Counted from the first letter of the stretch, positions 1-9,188 are shown. The stretch is DNA of 64,000 bases from Paraglaciecola mesophila KMM 241 (GCF_000315015.1 NZ_BAEP01000040.1:1-64000); one strand, 5' to 3'. Numbers and translations are program-made. The notes: generated by a model from the letters alone, not told the origin.

Positions 1-409
1 AAGCACATCCGTCGCGCTACCATTAGTCACTGATATGCTCAAAGCCGCGACGAGTAAGCTAAAGCAACACGAGAAGCCACTGATACACTCAGACCAAGGG
101 TGGCAATATCAAAATAAACAATACCAACGACACCTCAAAGAAAACGGACTACTCCAAAGTATGTCTAGGAAAGGAAACTGCTTAGATAATGCCGTAGCGG
201 AGAACTTCTTCGGCCTATTAAAAACTGAGATGTACCACAACGAGACGTTCAAAGACGCCAATGAACTGATTGAAAACATCGCAGAATACATCGACTATTA
301 CAACAACGAACGCATTAAGCTGAAACTAAAAGGCCTGAGTCCGATACAATATCGACATCAGGCCTTGGTTGCCGCTTAGAAATGAGTCCAACTTTATGGG
401 GTCACTTCA
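1..409 (+). mobile_element. Right end of an IS3-family insertion sequence (left part outside window)
   Basis: The window opens inside an insertion sequence. The open frame from base 2 encodes the C-terminal catalytic part of an IS3-type transposase. After its stop (377-379) comes the stretch TCCAACTTTATGGGGTCA (387-404), which resembles the terminal inverted repeats of the IS3 group; the element probably ends with the CA dinucleotide at 408-409. The left end, the OrfA frame and the target duplication cannot be seen, so it is unknown whether this copy is complete. Confidence 0.8.
2..379 (+). CDS. IS3-family transposase OrfB, C-terminal fragment (5' end off window)
   Basis: This is the catalytic half of a DDE transposase of the IS3 family (integrase-core fold), which cuts and joins DNA during transposition. 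The frame is open to the left window edge, so the ATG at 35 is internal and not a start. Two of the three acidic catalytic residues are visible, counted from that Met: D20 in HSDQGWQYQ and E56 in NAVAENFFG. They are separated by 35 residues, which is the D(35)E spacing of this family. The C-terminus has the usual YNNERI and LSPIQYR motifs. In IS3 elements OrfB is normally made as an OrfAB frameshift fusion; that part lies outside the window. The frame shown is intact. Confidence 0.9.
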   Translation, partial: STSVALPLVTDMLKAATSKLKQHEKPLIHSDQGWQYQNKQYQRHLKENGLLQSMSRKGNCLDNAVAENFFGLLKTEMYHNETFKDANELIENIAEYIDYYNNERIKLKLKGLSPIQYRHQALVAA

Positions 410-447
410 AATTGGCTGCCTTTTTACTGCCTGCTATTGACCAAGAT

Positions 448-1218
448 TTATTTATAAATCTCGTTCAAGTACGCCGCGATCCGTATCCCTGCCATTTTCA
501 ATCTTTGCTTTGCTTGAGGTAAGTGATTGTATAAGTAATCCCAGGATATCTCCTCTTCCTTGGGATAGATTTCATCACGAATTTTAATGCTTTCCGCTAT
601 CCACACTTGCGGATCAGTCGTGCTCCAGTCATTTATATTTTGTGCGCTAATTTTGCGATTAAATTTTGCTGTCCATTCGGTATAAGAAAGCTTACGCTGC
701 TCAAGAAGCTCGCTATCCCATACTCTGTGCAAGTTAGAGTCCTGCCAAAAAAAGTTTACTTTAAAATCATTACCACCGCGGTCGGTGCCATTTCCTGCAT
801 GTAAAGGCTGATGCAAATCTCCGATAATATGAACGATAAACCGCAGCGCGAGTTGCTTTTCTTCTTTGCTGGTCTGGCTACTTTTTAAGTTAGCTGTAAA
901 CATTTTTAAAGCCGATACGCTATCCCCCTGCTCAGGCGCCCCGACATCTGCATAAGTCTGACCTTCAGGAATAGTCACATAATGAAACGGACCAGCTTTT
1001 TTCTGCCAAAATTCATCTGGACTTGAGCGCATTTCATCGGGATAAGTCGAGGCTTCGGCCAAGTCTTCAGTTGGCAGCAGAGCACTTATAGCCGCTTGAG
1101 CCTGTGGCGTGAGATGTTGCTGCGCAATTGCACCTGTTACTCGATGTCCTATTTGCCCCCAAGCCAACGCATTGATACTAAACGAAGCCATAAGAAGGCC
1201 AACTATAAATTTATACAT
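448..1218 (-). CDS. Secreted S1/P1-family zinc nuclease
   Basis: A 256-residue exported nuclease of the S1/P1 family, which cuts single-stranded nucleic acids and removes 3'-phosphates using three zinc ions. A signal peptide occupies residues 1-19, and predicted cleavage after LA leaves Trp20 as the mature N-terminus. That fits the family, where the N-terminal Trp itself binds zinc. Other likely zinc ligands are H25 (WGQIGH), D61, H79, H130 and D134 (VHIIGDLH), H140, H164 and D168 (LHRVWD), so the full set of nine appears present. It probably scavenges nucleotides or phosphate in the periplasm or outside the cell, possibly exported further by the type II system encoded downstream. It stands alone, next to an IS3 end, and its reading frame is complete. 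Confidence 0.9.
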   Translation of the reverse strand: MYKFIVGLLMASFSINALAWGQIGHRVTGAIAQQHLTPQAQAAISALLPTEDLAEASTYPDEMRSSPDEFWQKKAGPFHYVTIPEGQTYADVGAPEQGDSVSALKMFTANLKSSQTSKEEKQLALRFIVHIIGDLHQPLHAGNGTDRGGNDFKVNFFWQDSNLHRVWDSELLEQRKLSYTEWTAKFNRKISAQNINDWSTTDPQVWIAESIKIRDEIYPKEEEISWDYLYNHLPQAKQRLKMAGIRIAAYLNEIYK

Positions 1219-1278
1219 GAATGAAAACGTCCTAAAAGTTTACTTATATAAAAGCAGAGTGTTGATAATGATGCACTT

Positions 1279-2625
1279 CTACTGTGACAGCTTTTGTAAT
1301 AGCCGCTGGTGTATACCACCGAATCCACCATTACTCATAATCAACACGTGATCGCCAGGCTTAACATAAGACAAAATAGATTTTTCTAATATGTTCAAGT
1401 CATTGTGCAGTAATGCCGTCACATCGCTTTGAGCCAATAGCGCATCCATAGACCAACTAAGGTTACTTGGCTCATAGATGAAAACTTGGTCTGCCGCTGA
1501 CCAAGACTTCGCCAGCGTTTGTTTATGAACGCCCATCTTCATTGTGTTCGAGCGAGGCTCAAGCACCGCTAAAATACGTGCATCGCCTACTTTTGCTCGC
1601 AGCCCTTCCAAGGTTGTGGCAATAGCTGTCGGGTGATGAGCGAAATCATCGTACACTGTGATGCCATTGACTGTGCCCAATATTTCCATACGTCGCTTCG
1701 CATTCACAAAACCGCTTAACGCCTCTATAGCGACCTCTGGTAACACACCTGCGTGCCGCGCAGCAATGATGGCCATCATTGCATTTTGCACATTGTGTTG
1801 GCCTAACAACGGCCATTTCACCCTACCAAAAGACTTACCCTTATAGATCACATCAAATTCACTACCATCTGCAGAGCCGTTTTCTACTTTCCAATCGCTA
1901 CCTACAAATTGCACGGGCGACCAACAGCCTTTATCTAACACTTGAGTAATCTGGTTATCTGTCTTTGGCGCAATCACTAATCCGTTCCCGGGTATCATTC
2001 GAATAAGATGATGAAACTGCTTTTGAATATCCGCGATGCTGTCAAAAATATCAGCGTGGTCGAACTCGATATTGTTAATCACTAAGGTACGCGGGCGATA
2101 GTGAACAAACTTCGAACGTTTATCGAAAAAGGCACTGTCGTATTCATCTGCTTCGATAACGAAAAACGGCGTTTCACCCAAACGAGCAGAAATATCAAAA
2201 TTCTGTGGAATACCACCGATCAAAAAACCAGGTGACATTCCCGCAGATTCTAATATCCATGCCAACATACTTGACGTACTGGTTTTACCGTGAGTACCTG
2301 ATACCGCTAATACCCAGCGGTCTTTAAGAACGTTTTCCAGTAACCATTGCGGGCCACTAGTATAGGGAATTCCCCTGTTGAGCACGTATTCAACTGCAAG
2401 ATTGCCTCGGGAAAGCGCATTGCCGATCACCACCATATCAGGCTGTGGCTCAAATTGGTCTTCACCGAAACCTTGGGTTAGCTCGATACCTAGTGCCTCG
2501 AGCTGAGTGCTCATTGGCGGGTAAACATTATTATCAGAACCGGTAACTTTATGACCCATCGCTTTAGCTATTGCTGCAATGCCGCCCATAAACGTCCCGC
2601 AAATACCTAAAATATGTAGATGCAT
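1279..2625 (-). CDS. mpl: UDP-N-acetylmuramate:L-alanyl-gamma-D-glutamyl-meso-diaminopimelate ligase
   Basis: Cytoplasmic Mur-ligase-family enzyme of peptidoglycan recycling. It joins the recovered tripeptide L-Ala-D-Glu-mesoDAP to UDP-MurNAc using ATP. The protein has 448 residues, the usual Mpl length. The N-terminal dinucleotide-like region (HILGICGTFMGGIA) is typical of Mpl/MurC. The ATP-binding loop GTHGKTS lies at 110-116, followed by the central ligase segment (EADEYDSAFFDKRSKF) and a C-terminal domain with DDFAHHPTA. ATG at 2623-2625 gives the full-length N-terminus. It is transcribed away from fbp, with about 225 bp of shared upstream DNA; the mpl-fbp divergent pair is common in gammaproteobacteria. 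Confidence 0.95.
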   Translation of the reverse strand: MHLHILGICGTFMGGIAAIAKAMGHKVTGSDNNVYPPMSTQLEALGIELTQGFGEDQFEPQPDMVVIGNALSRGNLAVEYVLNRGIPYTSGPQWLLENVLKDRWVLAVSGTHGKTSTSSMLAWILESAGMSPGFLIGGIPQNFDISARLGETPFFVIEADEYDSAFFDKRSKFVHYRPRTLVINNIEFDHADIFDSIADIQKQFHHLIRMIPGNGLVIAPKTDNQITQVLDKGCWSPVQFVGSDWKVENGSADGSEFDVIYKGKSFGRVKWPLLGQHNVQNAMMAIIAARHAGVLPEVAIEALSGFVNAKRRMEILGTVNGITVYDDFAHHPTAIATTLEGLRAKVGDARILAVLEPRSNTMKMGVHKQTLAKSWSAADQVFIYEPSNLSWSMDALLAQSDVTALLHNDLNILEKSILSYVKPGDHVLIMSNGGFGGIHQRLLQKLSQ

Positions 2626-2850
2626 ATAATCTTTTCTGGGATAAATAGGGAGGTAGATTACCAGATTCCTATACTAGTTCGCACTGACAAGATGACAAAT
2701 TCATCAACAAGTCTACAAACAGGATTATTCGGTGCTGAGTTTTGCGAAAAATCCAGTTACACTGGTCTTTACGTACTTAGCGAGCATAAAAACAACAATA
2801 TTCGCCGGTATTTCTGTCCCTACAATCATGATAAAAGGTCAAAATAACAC

Positions 2851-3822
2851 ATGAAAAGACTCAACTCGCAATTGCAAGAAGACGGCGCTCCTATGGAGCT
2901 CATCCTGCTACTGAGAACACTTTTAGCCGGGTGCAAGGAAATATCATTTAGGGTCAGCCAAGGGGCACTAGCTGGTGTATTAGGCTCAACACTAAGTGAA
3001 AACGTACAAGGCGAGACACAGAAAAAACTAGATGTTATCTCCAATCAAATTTTAAAAGACATACTCAGTGAATCTGGCTATGTAAAAGCCATCTCATCTG
3101 AAGAAGAAGACGACGTAGTGGCTTGTAACCCTAACGGGAACTATTTAGTCAGTTTCGATCCCCTTGATGGCTCATCAAACACTGATATCAACAGCTTGAT
3201 CGGTACGATTTTTTCCATTACCCACGCTCCGCAGTGGATGGATGCCGATGACCCATCCGCATTTCTGCAGCCTGGTACGCAGATTGTAGCTGCTGGCTAC
3301 GTGTTATACGGCCCAAGCGCCATGCTCGCGCTTAGCACAGGCCGCGGCACGCATTTATACACGCTTGATAAAACCCATGGTGGTTTTTTGTTAACTCAAA
3401 AAAATATTCAAGTACCAGCACAAACCTCTGAATTTGCTATCAACGCATCTAATCAGCGCCACTGGGAAGACCCAGTACAGAATTACATTGGCGATCTAAT
3501 CGCCGGTGAAGACGGCCCTAGAGAGAAAGATTTCAATATGCGCTGGGTCGCGGCTATGGTAGGCGATATTCACCGGGTGCTTAGTCGTGGCGGCATTTTC
3601 ATGTACCCATTTGATAGACGTAACCCTGAAATGCCGGGGAAGTTACGTTTACTATACGAAGCAAACCCAATGGCTTTTTTGATGGAGCAGGCCGGCGGCT
3701 TAGCCTCTACAGGTCAAGGGCGAATACTAGAAGTCATGCCCACTGAAATTCACCAACGAGTACCTGTTATTCTAGGCTCTAAAGAAGAAGTAGAGACCTG
3801 TTTGAGCTATTACAAAGCTTAA
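2851..3822 (+). CDS. fbp: Fructose-1,6-bisphosphatase class I
   Basis: Gluconeogenic enzyme that hydrolyses fructose 1,6-bisphosphate to fructose 6-phosphate in the cytoplasm. The protein is 323 residues, normal for class I. Metal-binding residues are visible in SSEEED (about 82-87) and in the signature [10 protein letters not shown] (101-110). The substrate-binding region includes [14 protein letters not shown] and GGIFMYP. A C-terminal [17 protein letters not shown] motif is also standard. The gene is divergent from mpl and is followed by a strong hairpin (3915-3937), so it is probably a single-gene unit. A small open frame upstream on the same strand (2620-2847) has no family resemblance and I regard it as noncoding. 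Confidence 0.96.
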   Translation: MKRLNSQLQEDGAPMELILLLRTLLAGCKEISFRVSQGALAGVLGSTLSENVQGETQKKLDVISNQILKDILSESGYVKAISSEEEDDVVACNPNGNYLVSFDPLDGSSNTDINSLIGTIFSITHAPQWMDADDPSAFLQPGTQIVAAGYVLYGPSAMLALSTGRGTHLYTLDKTHGGFLLTQKNIQVPAQTSEFAINASNQRHWEDPVQNYIGDLIAGEDGPREKDFNMRWVAAMVGDIHRVLSRGGIFMYPFDRRNPEMPGKLRLLYEANPMAFLMEQAGGLASTGQGRILEVMPTEIHQRVPVILGSKEEVETCLSYYKA

Positions 3823-3914
3823 TACCAATAAATTTTTGCTGAATGGCTAAGTGTTTAGAGGGCTTGGTATAAGTCTCGTTCAAACTGTCTTGTGAAATAT
3901 GGCAAATAGCAAGG

Positions 3915-3937
3915 AGGCGCTTTTAAGCGCCTTCTTT
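3915..3937 (+). terminator. Rho-independent terminator after fbp, between fbp and gspN
   Basis: AGGCGCTT and AAGCGCCT form a perfect 8-bp stem with almost no spacer, so the real loop is about TTTTAA. It is followed on the plus strand by the T-rich run TCTTTATA. It lies between the convergent fbp and gspN and may work in both directions, but the T-run favours fbp. Confidence 0.8.
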
Positions 3938-3965
3938 ATATTCGTTGCGCATCCTCGCCAGAGCA

Positions 3966-4709
3966 CTAGAATTTTACAGGATAGTAGCCTTGAGCATCTT
4001 TCTTTCCAAAAAATTGCGCCGCTTGATGCACTTCTTCCGGTAAATTTTCATCTGGTTTAAAACGGCCATTGATGCGAAATGCCAAGTTGCTAGGAATATG
4101 CGCAACGGCACTTAACCCAAAGCTATTTGGCTCATTAATCGTCATCACCACTTCTTTGTTTTCACACTTTAGGCTAGCTTCAAAATTACCCAACTCTATA
4201 TCTTGCTGAGTGCCCTGCACTTTCGCTTTAAGCCATAAACCTTGACCGGTAAGTACTTGGCATTGCTCTGTGTAATCCAATTCCTGCAGGGCTATTTTGA
4301 AACGCCCACTGGCATTCACTGGAATAGGTAAAGGCAAGCTAGTGATCACTAAACTGGTAGGCAAGAAAACTTGAATATCTTCACCTTGCAAATGTCCATT
4401 CGATATTGCTACATGACCATTGACCGAGATATCGTCCACTTCGCGAATATTACCTGCATCAACATCGATGGCGGCTGTGCCAGTGAGTAACGGCCAAAAT
4501 GCCAACTGCCACTTAACATCTCGTATGGGTAAACCCTGCAATGTGACGGTTTCTGCTTGTCCATTCCAAATGGTGCCTGACACTCCGCTTACGGTAATAT
4601 CAGGTGGCAACTGAACCTTAGCAATAACGTGTACTGCGGGGAGTTTAGCAATTAAAAAAACAACATAAATAATCAGGCAAGCAATTACCCACTTCACAAC
4701 TAACTTCAT
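3966..4709 (-). CDS. gspN: Type II secretion system protein N
   Basis: Last gene of the gsp operon, 247 residues. It has one N-terminal membrane anchor (about 5-24, VVKWVIACLIIYVVFLIA) and a periplasmic domain with the VSGTIWNGQA motif characteristic of GspN. Its function is the least understood of the system and it is missing from some type II systems. Its start codon overlaps the end of gspM (4706-4709), consistent with translational coupling. Complete and of normal length for the family. Confidence 0.9.
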   Translation of the reverse strand: MKLVVKWVIACLIIYVVFLIAKLPAVHVIAKVQLPPDITVSGVSGTIWNGQAETVTLQGLPIRDVKWQLAFWPLLTGTAAIDVDAGNIREVDDISVNGHVAISNGHLQGEDIQVFLPTSLVITSLPLPIPVNASGRFKIALQELDYTEQCQVLTGQGLWLKAKVQGTQQDIELGNFEASLKCENKEVVMTINEPNSFGLSAVAHIPSNLAFRINGRFKPDENLPEEVHQAAQFFGKKDAQGYYPVKF

Positions 4710-5185
4710 GATTTACCTAATTTCAAACGGCGAATTTTTACTTGTCCTGGGGCATCGGCTTCAGCAATATCTAAATCCAAAATACTGACTCCCATCTCTT
4801 CAAGCGACTTAAGCCAATCTAGCACCCCGTTAAACGGCGCCTGATCGACCCACACTTGCAGCTCATCACCTTGTGGCTGCATGCGCGCAATAGGAATATT
4901 AGCGTTCGCAGCAGTCTGGTTTGCCGCTTGGGCAAGTGAACCATTAAATCCTGCACTTACCCCTTTAGCCGCCCGTAACTGTATTGCACGATTGGCATTT
5001 TTCTGAACCCAGCTTAATAAAGATTTTTGCGAATCAAGCGCCTTTTGGTCTCGTTCGATCGCTTGGTTCAACGGTGACCACACCAACCAATAAAACATTC
5101 CAACGACCACTACCACGGCTGAAATAAGCACCAAGCGCTGTTCTCGTTCGGTCAATTGACTAAATTTTTGCTTAAGGGTATTCAT
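4706..5185 (-). CDS. gspM: Type II secretion system protein M
   Basis: Inner-membrane platform protein of 159 residues. A short cytoplasmic N-terminus is followed by one membrane segment (about 18-37, RLVLISAVVVVVGMFYWLVW), a helical stretch, and a small ferredoxin-like periplasmic domain. GspM pairs with GspL to couple the cytoplasmic ATPase GspE to the pseudopilus. The gene begins one base after gspL ends and overlaps gspN, so it is within a tightly packed operon. Confidence 0.92.
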   Translation of the reverse strand: MNTLKQKFSQLTEREQRLVLISAVVVVVGMFYWLVWSPLNQAIERDQKALDSQKSLLSWVQKNANRAIQLRAAKGVSAGFNGSLAQAANQTAANANIPIARMQPQGDELQVWVDQAPFNGVLDWLKSLEEMGVSILDLDIAEADAPGQVKIRRLKLGKS

Positions 5186-5186
5186 C

Positions 5187-6380
5187 TTAACTCCTTACCA
5201 ACAATGAACCATAAACCAGATCATTGCGGTTATTGATGGCGCCCTGCTCTACTTCAAAACCTTGCGCTTCGGCTAAACGCTTGAACAGCTCTAAAGACTC
5301 AAAGTTAGCTGCCATCGCTTGCATGCGCAGTTCTCTTCTTGATGCATCGAACTTTACGCTAGAGGGCTTTACTTGGCTTTTAGCAAAGGCATTTGCAAGC
5401 TGGTCCATCATCACCAGCATAGATGAGCCACCTGTGCCTTGCTCAAGTGCAGCGAGCTTGGCGCGCATAGTTGCGCGAACATCACGATAAGCCCCTGCGT
5501 TTGGGAAGGCCCGCGTAAATTCCGTCTTTATCTGACTGGAAACCAGCGCTCTTTCGCTACTTAATTGCTGTTGTAAAGCAACCTTGTCTATCAACGTTGT
5601 GCACAGCGCGACAATCGCCAATACCGCGGCTAAACGCCATTTCTTGAACTCCCCACCTTGCTTTTTACGCGATTTAAATTCGCCTTGCAGCAAGTTGAAC
5701 TGCGTTGTTTGTAAACCACTTGCCAGTATTTTCATCGGCATATCAATATGCTGCTCTTGCAGCAGCACGTTATTTAATTCTTGCGAAGACAAACTACTGA
5801 AGTTGTCTAGCGGCAAGGGAGCTGGCAGCTGTTTTGCGTGATGGTTAATAGCCTGAACCAACCAGTTTTTCTCGCCTTGAATACCGGCCCACTGATCTTG
5901 TCGAATAAGTAACTGCTCACCCAATTCGAGCGCTGCCCAGCCTGATGTAGGTTCAGGCACGGCCAAGATATCAGGTACAATCCGCTCACAGTGTAACCCT
6001 GCATCAGCCAATTGAGTTTGCCACGCTTGCAGACGTGCTTTACTCACCACTGCAACAGCTTGTTGATTATCTTTACGTCCGCCGAGCGCGAAAAACTGGC
6101 TGTCAATATCACCGCTGATTTCATCCTCAAGCATAAAAGGAATAGCCGTTAGTGCTTTGCGCCCTGCCTTACTGGGAAGTGTGACCCATTTAAGCAGTAC
6201 ATCGCTAGTCGGTACCAATGCGGTGATGGGCCGATGACCCGCTCGGTCTTTTAAAGATGATAAGTGTGCTACTCCCGGAAGCTCACCACTGGCTATGACG
6301 TCATCCTCGGTGGGCGAGCAAACAATCCAATGGATCACATCATCATCATTCGAACCCAATCTAACTATTAACTGTTCCAT
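5187..6380 (-). CDS. gspL: Type II secretion system protein L
   Basis: Bitopic inner-membrane protein of 397 residues. The N-terminal ~240 residues form the cytoplasmic actin-like domain that binds the N-domain of ATPase GspE. A membrane segment follows at about 248-265 (WRLAAVLAIVALCTTLI), then a periplasmic ferredoxin-like domain that meets GspM. Length and domain order are normal. It is separated from gspK by about 80 bases, the widest spacing in the operon apart from the gspH-gspG gap region; no terminator is visible there. Confidence 0.93.
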   Translation of the reverse strand: MEQLIVRLGSNDDDVIHWIVCSPTEDDVIASGELPGVAHLSSLKDRAGHRPITALVPTSDVLLKWVTLPSKAGRKALTAIPFMLEDEISGDIDSQFFALGGRKDNQQAVAVVSKARLQAWQTQLADAGLHCERIVPDILAVPEPTSGWAALELGEQLLIRQDQWAGIQGEKNWLVQAINHHAKQLPAPLPLDNFSSLSSQELNNVLLQEQHIDMPMKILASGLQTTQFNLLQGEFKSRKKQGGEFKKWRLAAVLAIVALCTTLIDKVALQQQLSSERALVSSQIKTEFTRAFPNAGAYRDVRATMRAKLAALEQGTGGSSMLVMMDQLANAFAKSQVKPSSVKFDASRRELRMQAMAANFESLELFKRLAEAQGFEVEQGAINNRNDLVYGSLLVRS

Positions 6381-6459
6381 TATGCTGGCCTGCTTTGGTC
6401 ATTACACATTTTATTGTTCCCACTGCTCACTGCCTGTGGATTTTCATTTTTCGCGTTTA

Positions 6460-7464
6460 TCATTGTATGCCAAACTCTCTTCGCAATATGCTCACGTTCT
6501 GGCTGTCATCTACAGTGAATACAGTAACCATGGAAAACGTGGCGTTATTATACGTAGTCTTTACCTTCAATAAGAAGTGCTGTGTGGTGACATCAAACCA
6601 ATCTTCTCGCTCGGCAGGCATATTCAACGCTGACACCGTATTGACTGCCAAAAAATCATCTTTGGTTTTATAACCATCATCTGGGCGATTAGAGATAACA
6701 TCCTGTGCACCTGACTCATCTAACCCCGTTAAAGCAGCTAAGACCGTCGCGCTGTCTTCATTTATGGTGTTCACATTGATTTTTAATTGATCATCACCGG
6801 GTATCACACAAACCTGCTCTAAGATGTCGTCGAGCCATTCGGTATTGACCCCATTCACTAAGCGTAATTCTGATTTATGTGCCATTAAACTGTTTGCCGC
6901 AAGGTATGGAAACTGACGGGATTCATATTCGCTATCTTCTGCGCCTTGTGGGCTCATTTCGCTGTCTACGTCGAGCCAGTCGACGAGCGAATCACTGAAG
7001 GTATCAATGTCATAGGTACTGATATCGCCGTTAATGTTAGTCATTAAACGCTTAAAGGCTAGCTGGCGCTCACTGACACCTGAATTTGAATCAGAGCCTG
7101 TGCTATTTTGCGCGCCTGCTCGTAGACTATTGATATTGAAGCAGCTCTGCATATCAAATAGCTGAGCCTGGATCCCTCCACCTTCAAGCGGGTAAACAAA
7201 AGGCTCTGACCATTGCTGGTCTAGATGAATGACTCCGTCGCTATTCTCAAGTAAAAACTTTATCGACTTTTGAGCGTATTGCTCAGCCCCCATGGCATAC
7301 CAGTATGCTTGGTTATTATCCTTGATATTCGACGCCCGTTTTACTTGTAGCTGTAGCCTTGAGCCCATTTGCGTCGCTAATACGCTTACTAGGGCAACAA
7401 TTAGCAGTACAATAATCAGCGCGACGCCTTTTTGGTGCTTGATAGCTGCAACGTTAAACCTCAT
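6460..7464 (-). CDS. gspK: Type II secretion minor pseudopilin K
   Basis: Large minor pseudopilin of 334 residues, expected at the pseudopilus tip with GspI and GspJ. The N-terminal prepilin segment reads KHQKGVALIIVLLIVALVSV: cleavage after Gly, then a hydrophobic helix. As in most GspK proteins, the +5 Glu of other pseudopilins is absent. The globular part contains the helical insert typical of GspK (ISNRPDDGYKTKDDFLA region near residue 250-270). The start overlaps the end of gspJ by four bases. Maturation needs a GspO/PilD peptidase that is not encoded in this window. Confidence 0.93.
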   Translation of the reverse strand: MRFNVAAIKHQKGVALIIVLLIVALVSVLATQMGSRLQLQVKRASNIKDNNQAYWYAMGAEQYAQKSIKFLLENSDGVIHLDQQWSEPFVYPLEGGGIQAQLFDMQSCFNINSLRAGAQNSTGSDSNSGVSERQLAFKRLMTNINGDISTYDIDTFSDSLVDWLDVDSEMSPQGAEDSEYESRQFPYLAANSLMAHKSELRLVNGVNTEWLDDILEQVCVIPGDDQLKINVNTINEDSATVLAALTGLDESGAQDVISNRPDDGYKTKDDFLAVNTVSALNMPAEREDWFDVTTQHFLLKVKTTYNNATFSMVTVFTVDDSQNVSILRREFGIQ

Positions 7465-8156
7465 GAACTCGCGCCTGATAACAAAAACTCACGGCGAATC
7501 AGCCCAAAGTCTTGACTGGTAATTTCTATGGCGACAGCCTTAGGCAAAACCTCATCGCTGTAATCATCTTGCCACGCAGAATCGCCCTCTTCATCTTCAT
7601 CAACCGGTATAAAATACACCTTAAAATCATCGATGTTTTCAAGTAGCACTTTTACTTTGGGCTCATAGCCAATGACGTTATCCACATAGTTGCCGTACAA
7701 ACGCTGCAATTGGCGCTCCTGCACCCGATAACCCACACCTTGCAATGTGCTTCGAGGCAAACGTAGCTGCGGGTTATGCCAGCCGCCATGCACAAAGACT
7801 AATCCGTCATGGTAGCTGTCTAGCACTCCATCGCCACCTAGCATGACGCGCTCATTCGCTTCACCTTCCACTCTAACAGGACGCGCAACAGCCTGTAATA
7901 TATCACGCTCCAGTGTCAGCATTGCTCGCTGCAATGTTTGTAGTTTCTCGAAACGTTCAGTGGAGAGCTCGTCGCTATCGATTACGCTTGTCAGTACACC
8001 TGTGCTGGCGATACCGATTAAGGTAAAAATCGCCATGGCGATAAGAATTTCTAATAAGGTGAAACCGTGTTCTGCTCTACGCCTTACTGATGTTTTCAAA
8101 TATCCCGCAGGTGAAACGAGTTCAAAAGTATTGGCGAGAGCTGTCTTACACATCAT
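7461..8156 (-). CDS. gspJ: Type II secretion minor pseudopilin J
   Basis: Minor pseudopilin with the type IV prepilin signature EHGFTLLEILIAMAIFTL: peptidase cleavage after Gly, then Glu at +5. It joins GspI and GspK in the tip complex. The open frame continues upstream to 8321, but that part lies inside gspI. I place the start at the ATG pair 8151-8156, which overlaps the gspI stop (8146-8148). This still leaves a leader of about 30 residues before the cleavage site, long for the family. A TTG about 12 codons before the cleavage site, preceded by GCGGGA, is a reasonable alternative. Confidence 0.85.
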   Translation of the reverse strand: MMCKTALANTFELVSPAGYLKTSVRRRAEHGFTLLEILIAMAIFTLIGIASTGVLTSVIDSDELSTERFEKLQTLQRAMLTLERDILQAVARPVRVEGEANERVMLGGDGVLDSYHDGLVFVHGGWHNPQLRLPRSTLQGVGYRVQERQLQRLYGNYVDNVIGYEPKVKVLLENIDDFKVYFIPVDEDEEGDSAWQDDYSDEVLPKAVAIEITSQDFGLIRREFLLSGASS

Positions 8157-8541
8157 TATCTCGCTTAGCCACAAAGGTGACCACAGAAGTGATCGGTGCT
8201 GATAGCTTCGCATCAAGGGCAACGCTAACTTCGACCGACATAAGCTCGCTGTCATTCGTTTTGGTGACTTTTTGCTGCCAATACCACGTACGATCTGCCA
8301 TGGTTTGCTCACCCTTGGCATTATCTTTTGGGGGCCACTGGCTCGACAGCTGTAATTGTGTCAGGCGATTATTCGCCACCCAGGTGGCAAAGGTAATTTC
8401 TTCAATTTGGCCAATACTGCCCAAGTGATCACTCGCAGCCTTCATTATAGCGGTGGCTGTCATAGCAAAAATCACTAAGGCAACCATTACCTCTAGCAGT
8501 GTCATACCCCTTTGATGGTGGCCTGTGACGAATGCGCTCAT
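8146..8541 (-). CDS. gspI: Type II secretion minor pseudopilin I
   Basis: Minor pseudopilin of 131 residues. The N-terminal leader ends HHQRG, followed by MTLLEVMVALVIFAMTATA: cleavage after Gly12, Glu at +5 and the hydrophobic assembly helix. GspI nucleates the tip complex with GspJ and GspK. The start overlaps the gspH stop by four bases, and its own stop lies just inside gspJ. Length is typical. Confidence 0.93.
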   Translation of the reverse strand: MSAFVTGHHQRGMTLLEVMVALVIFAMTATAIMKAASDHLGSIGQIEEITFATWVANNRLTQLQLSSQWPPKDNAKGEQTMADRTWYWQQKVTKTNDSELMSVEVSVALDAKLSAPITSVVTFVAKRDNDV

Positions 8542-9146
8542 AAATTTTCCAACGGCCCTTCAACCGTTACCGGCAGAGAGTCTTGCACGTTCACTCGAAA
8601 ATAGCTGGCGGGTTCAGAGGAAAAATCAGGCTCAAAGGAAAATGCCAGTGAAAACGGGGTGATATCACCGCTGGACAACAAAAAAACTTGAGGAGGCGGC
8701 AATTTCTTTTCTTCTTCATCACCGATACTTATTTCATCATCACTGAAAGACAATTCAGCATCGATAGATGACTCATTAAACAAACTCTCGTCTGTATCCC
8801 AAGGGAGGTCGTTTAGCTCTAACTCAAAGCTGAACTCATCAGGCAAGGCATGCGCTTCAAAGGTTTTATCACCCGATATTAATTGCCAGTTTTGTTCTTC
8901 ATCCAGCACTACAAAGCTGTATTGGTTTTTGTCTTCATCCACATACAGGCCAAGCTGTTGTTGGTTCAGAACCGCATAATCTGAGGCCATACTAAACACG
9001 ACTTGAAATCGTTGTACTTGCTGTTTTAGCCGGTCTTGCCCGCTTTGACCACTAATATTGAACACCACGGTGCCAGCCAAAAGCCCCATAATGACTAACA
9101 CTAACATCACCTCTAATAGAGTGAATCCACGTTGAGAGCGAGTCAT
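8538..9146 (-). CDS. gspH: Type II secretion minor pseudopilin H with acidic insert
   Basis: Minor pseudopilin GspH, 202 residues, with leader MTRSQRG and helix FTLLEVMLVLVIMGLLAG. GspH links the pseudopilus tip to the GspG shaft. The central part (about 110-155) carries a run of acidic residues (DTDESLFNE, SFSDDEISIGDEEEKK) before the conserved C-terminal beta strands. This looks longer and more acidic than I expect for the family, and could be a surface loop specific to this group. It overlaps gspI and lies about 42 bases downstream of gspG. Confidence 0.9.
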   Translation of the reverse strand: MTRSQRGFTLLEVMLVLVIMGLLAGTVVFNISGQSGQDRLKQQVQRFQVVFSMASDYAVLNQQQLGLYVDEDKNQYSFVVLDEEQNWQLISGDKTFEAHALPDEFSFELELNDLPWDTDESLFNESSIDAELSFSDDEISIGDEEEKKLPPPQVFLLSSGDITPFSLAFSFEPDFSSEPASYFRVNVQDSLPVTVEGPLENL

Positions 9147-9188
9147 AATGTTGTTCGTTTTGTATGAAGCTGTCTGGGCACCTGCTAA

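Noticed and set aside
2620-2847. 75-codon plus-strand frame between mpl and fbp
   Set aside because: It overlaps the mpl start, has no ribosome-binding site or family features, and occupies the divergent promoter region.
6295-6673. Two overlapping 92-codon plus-strand frames around the gspL/gspK junction
   Set aside because: They lie antisense to gspL and gspK in the long gsp operon, and show no motifs of their own.
8157-8321. N-terminal extension of the gspJ frame
   Set aside because: It lies entirely inside gspI, and the prepilin motif begins much further downstream.
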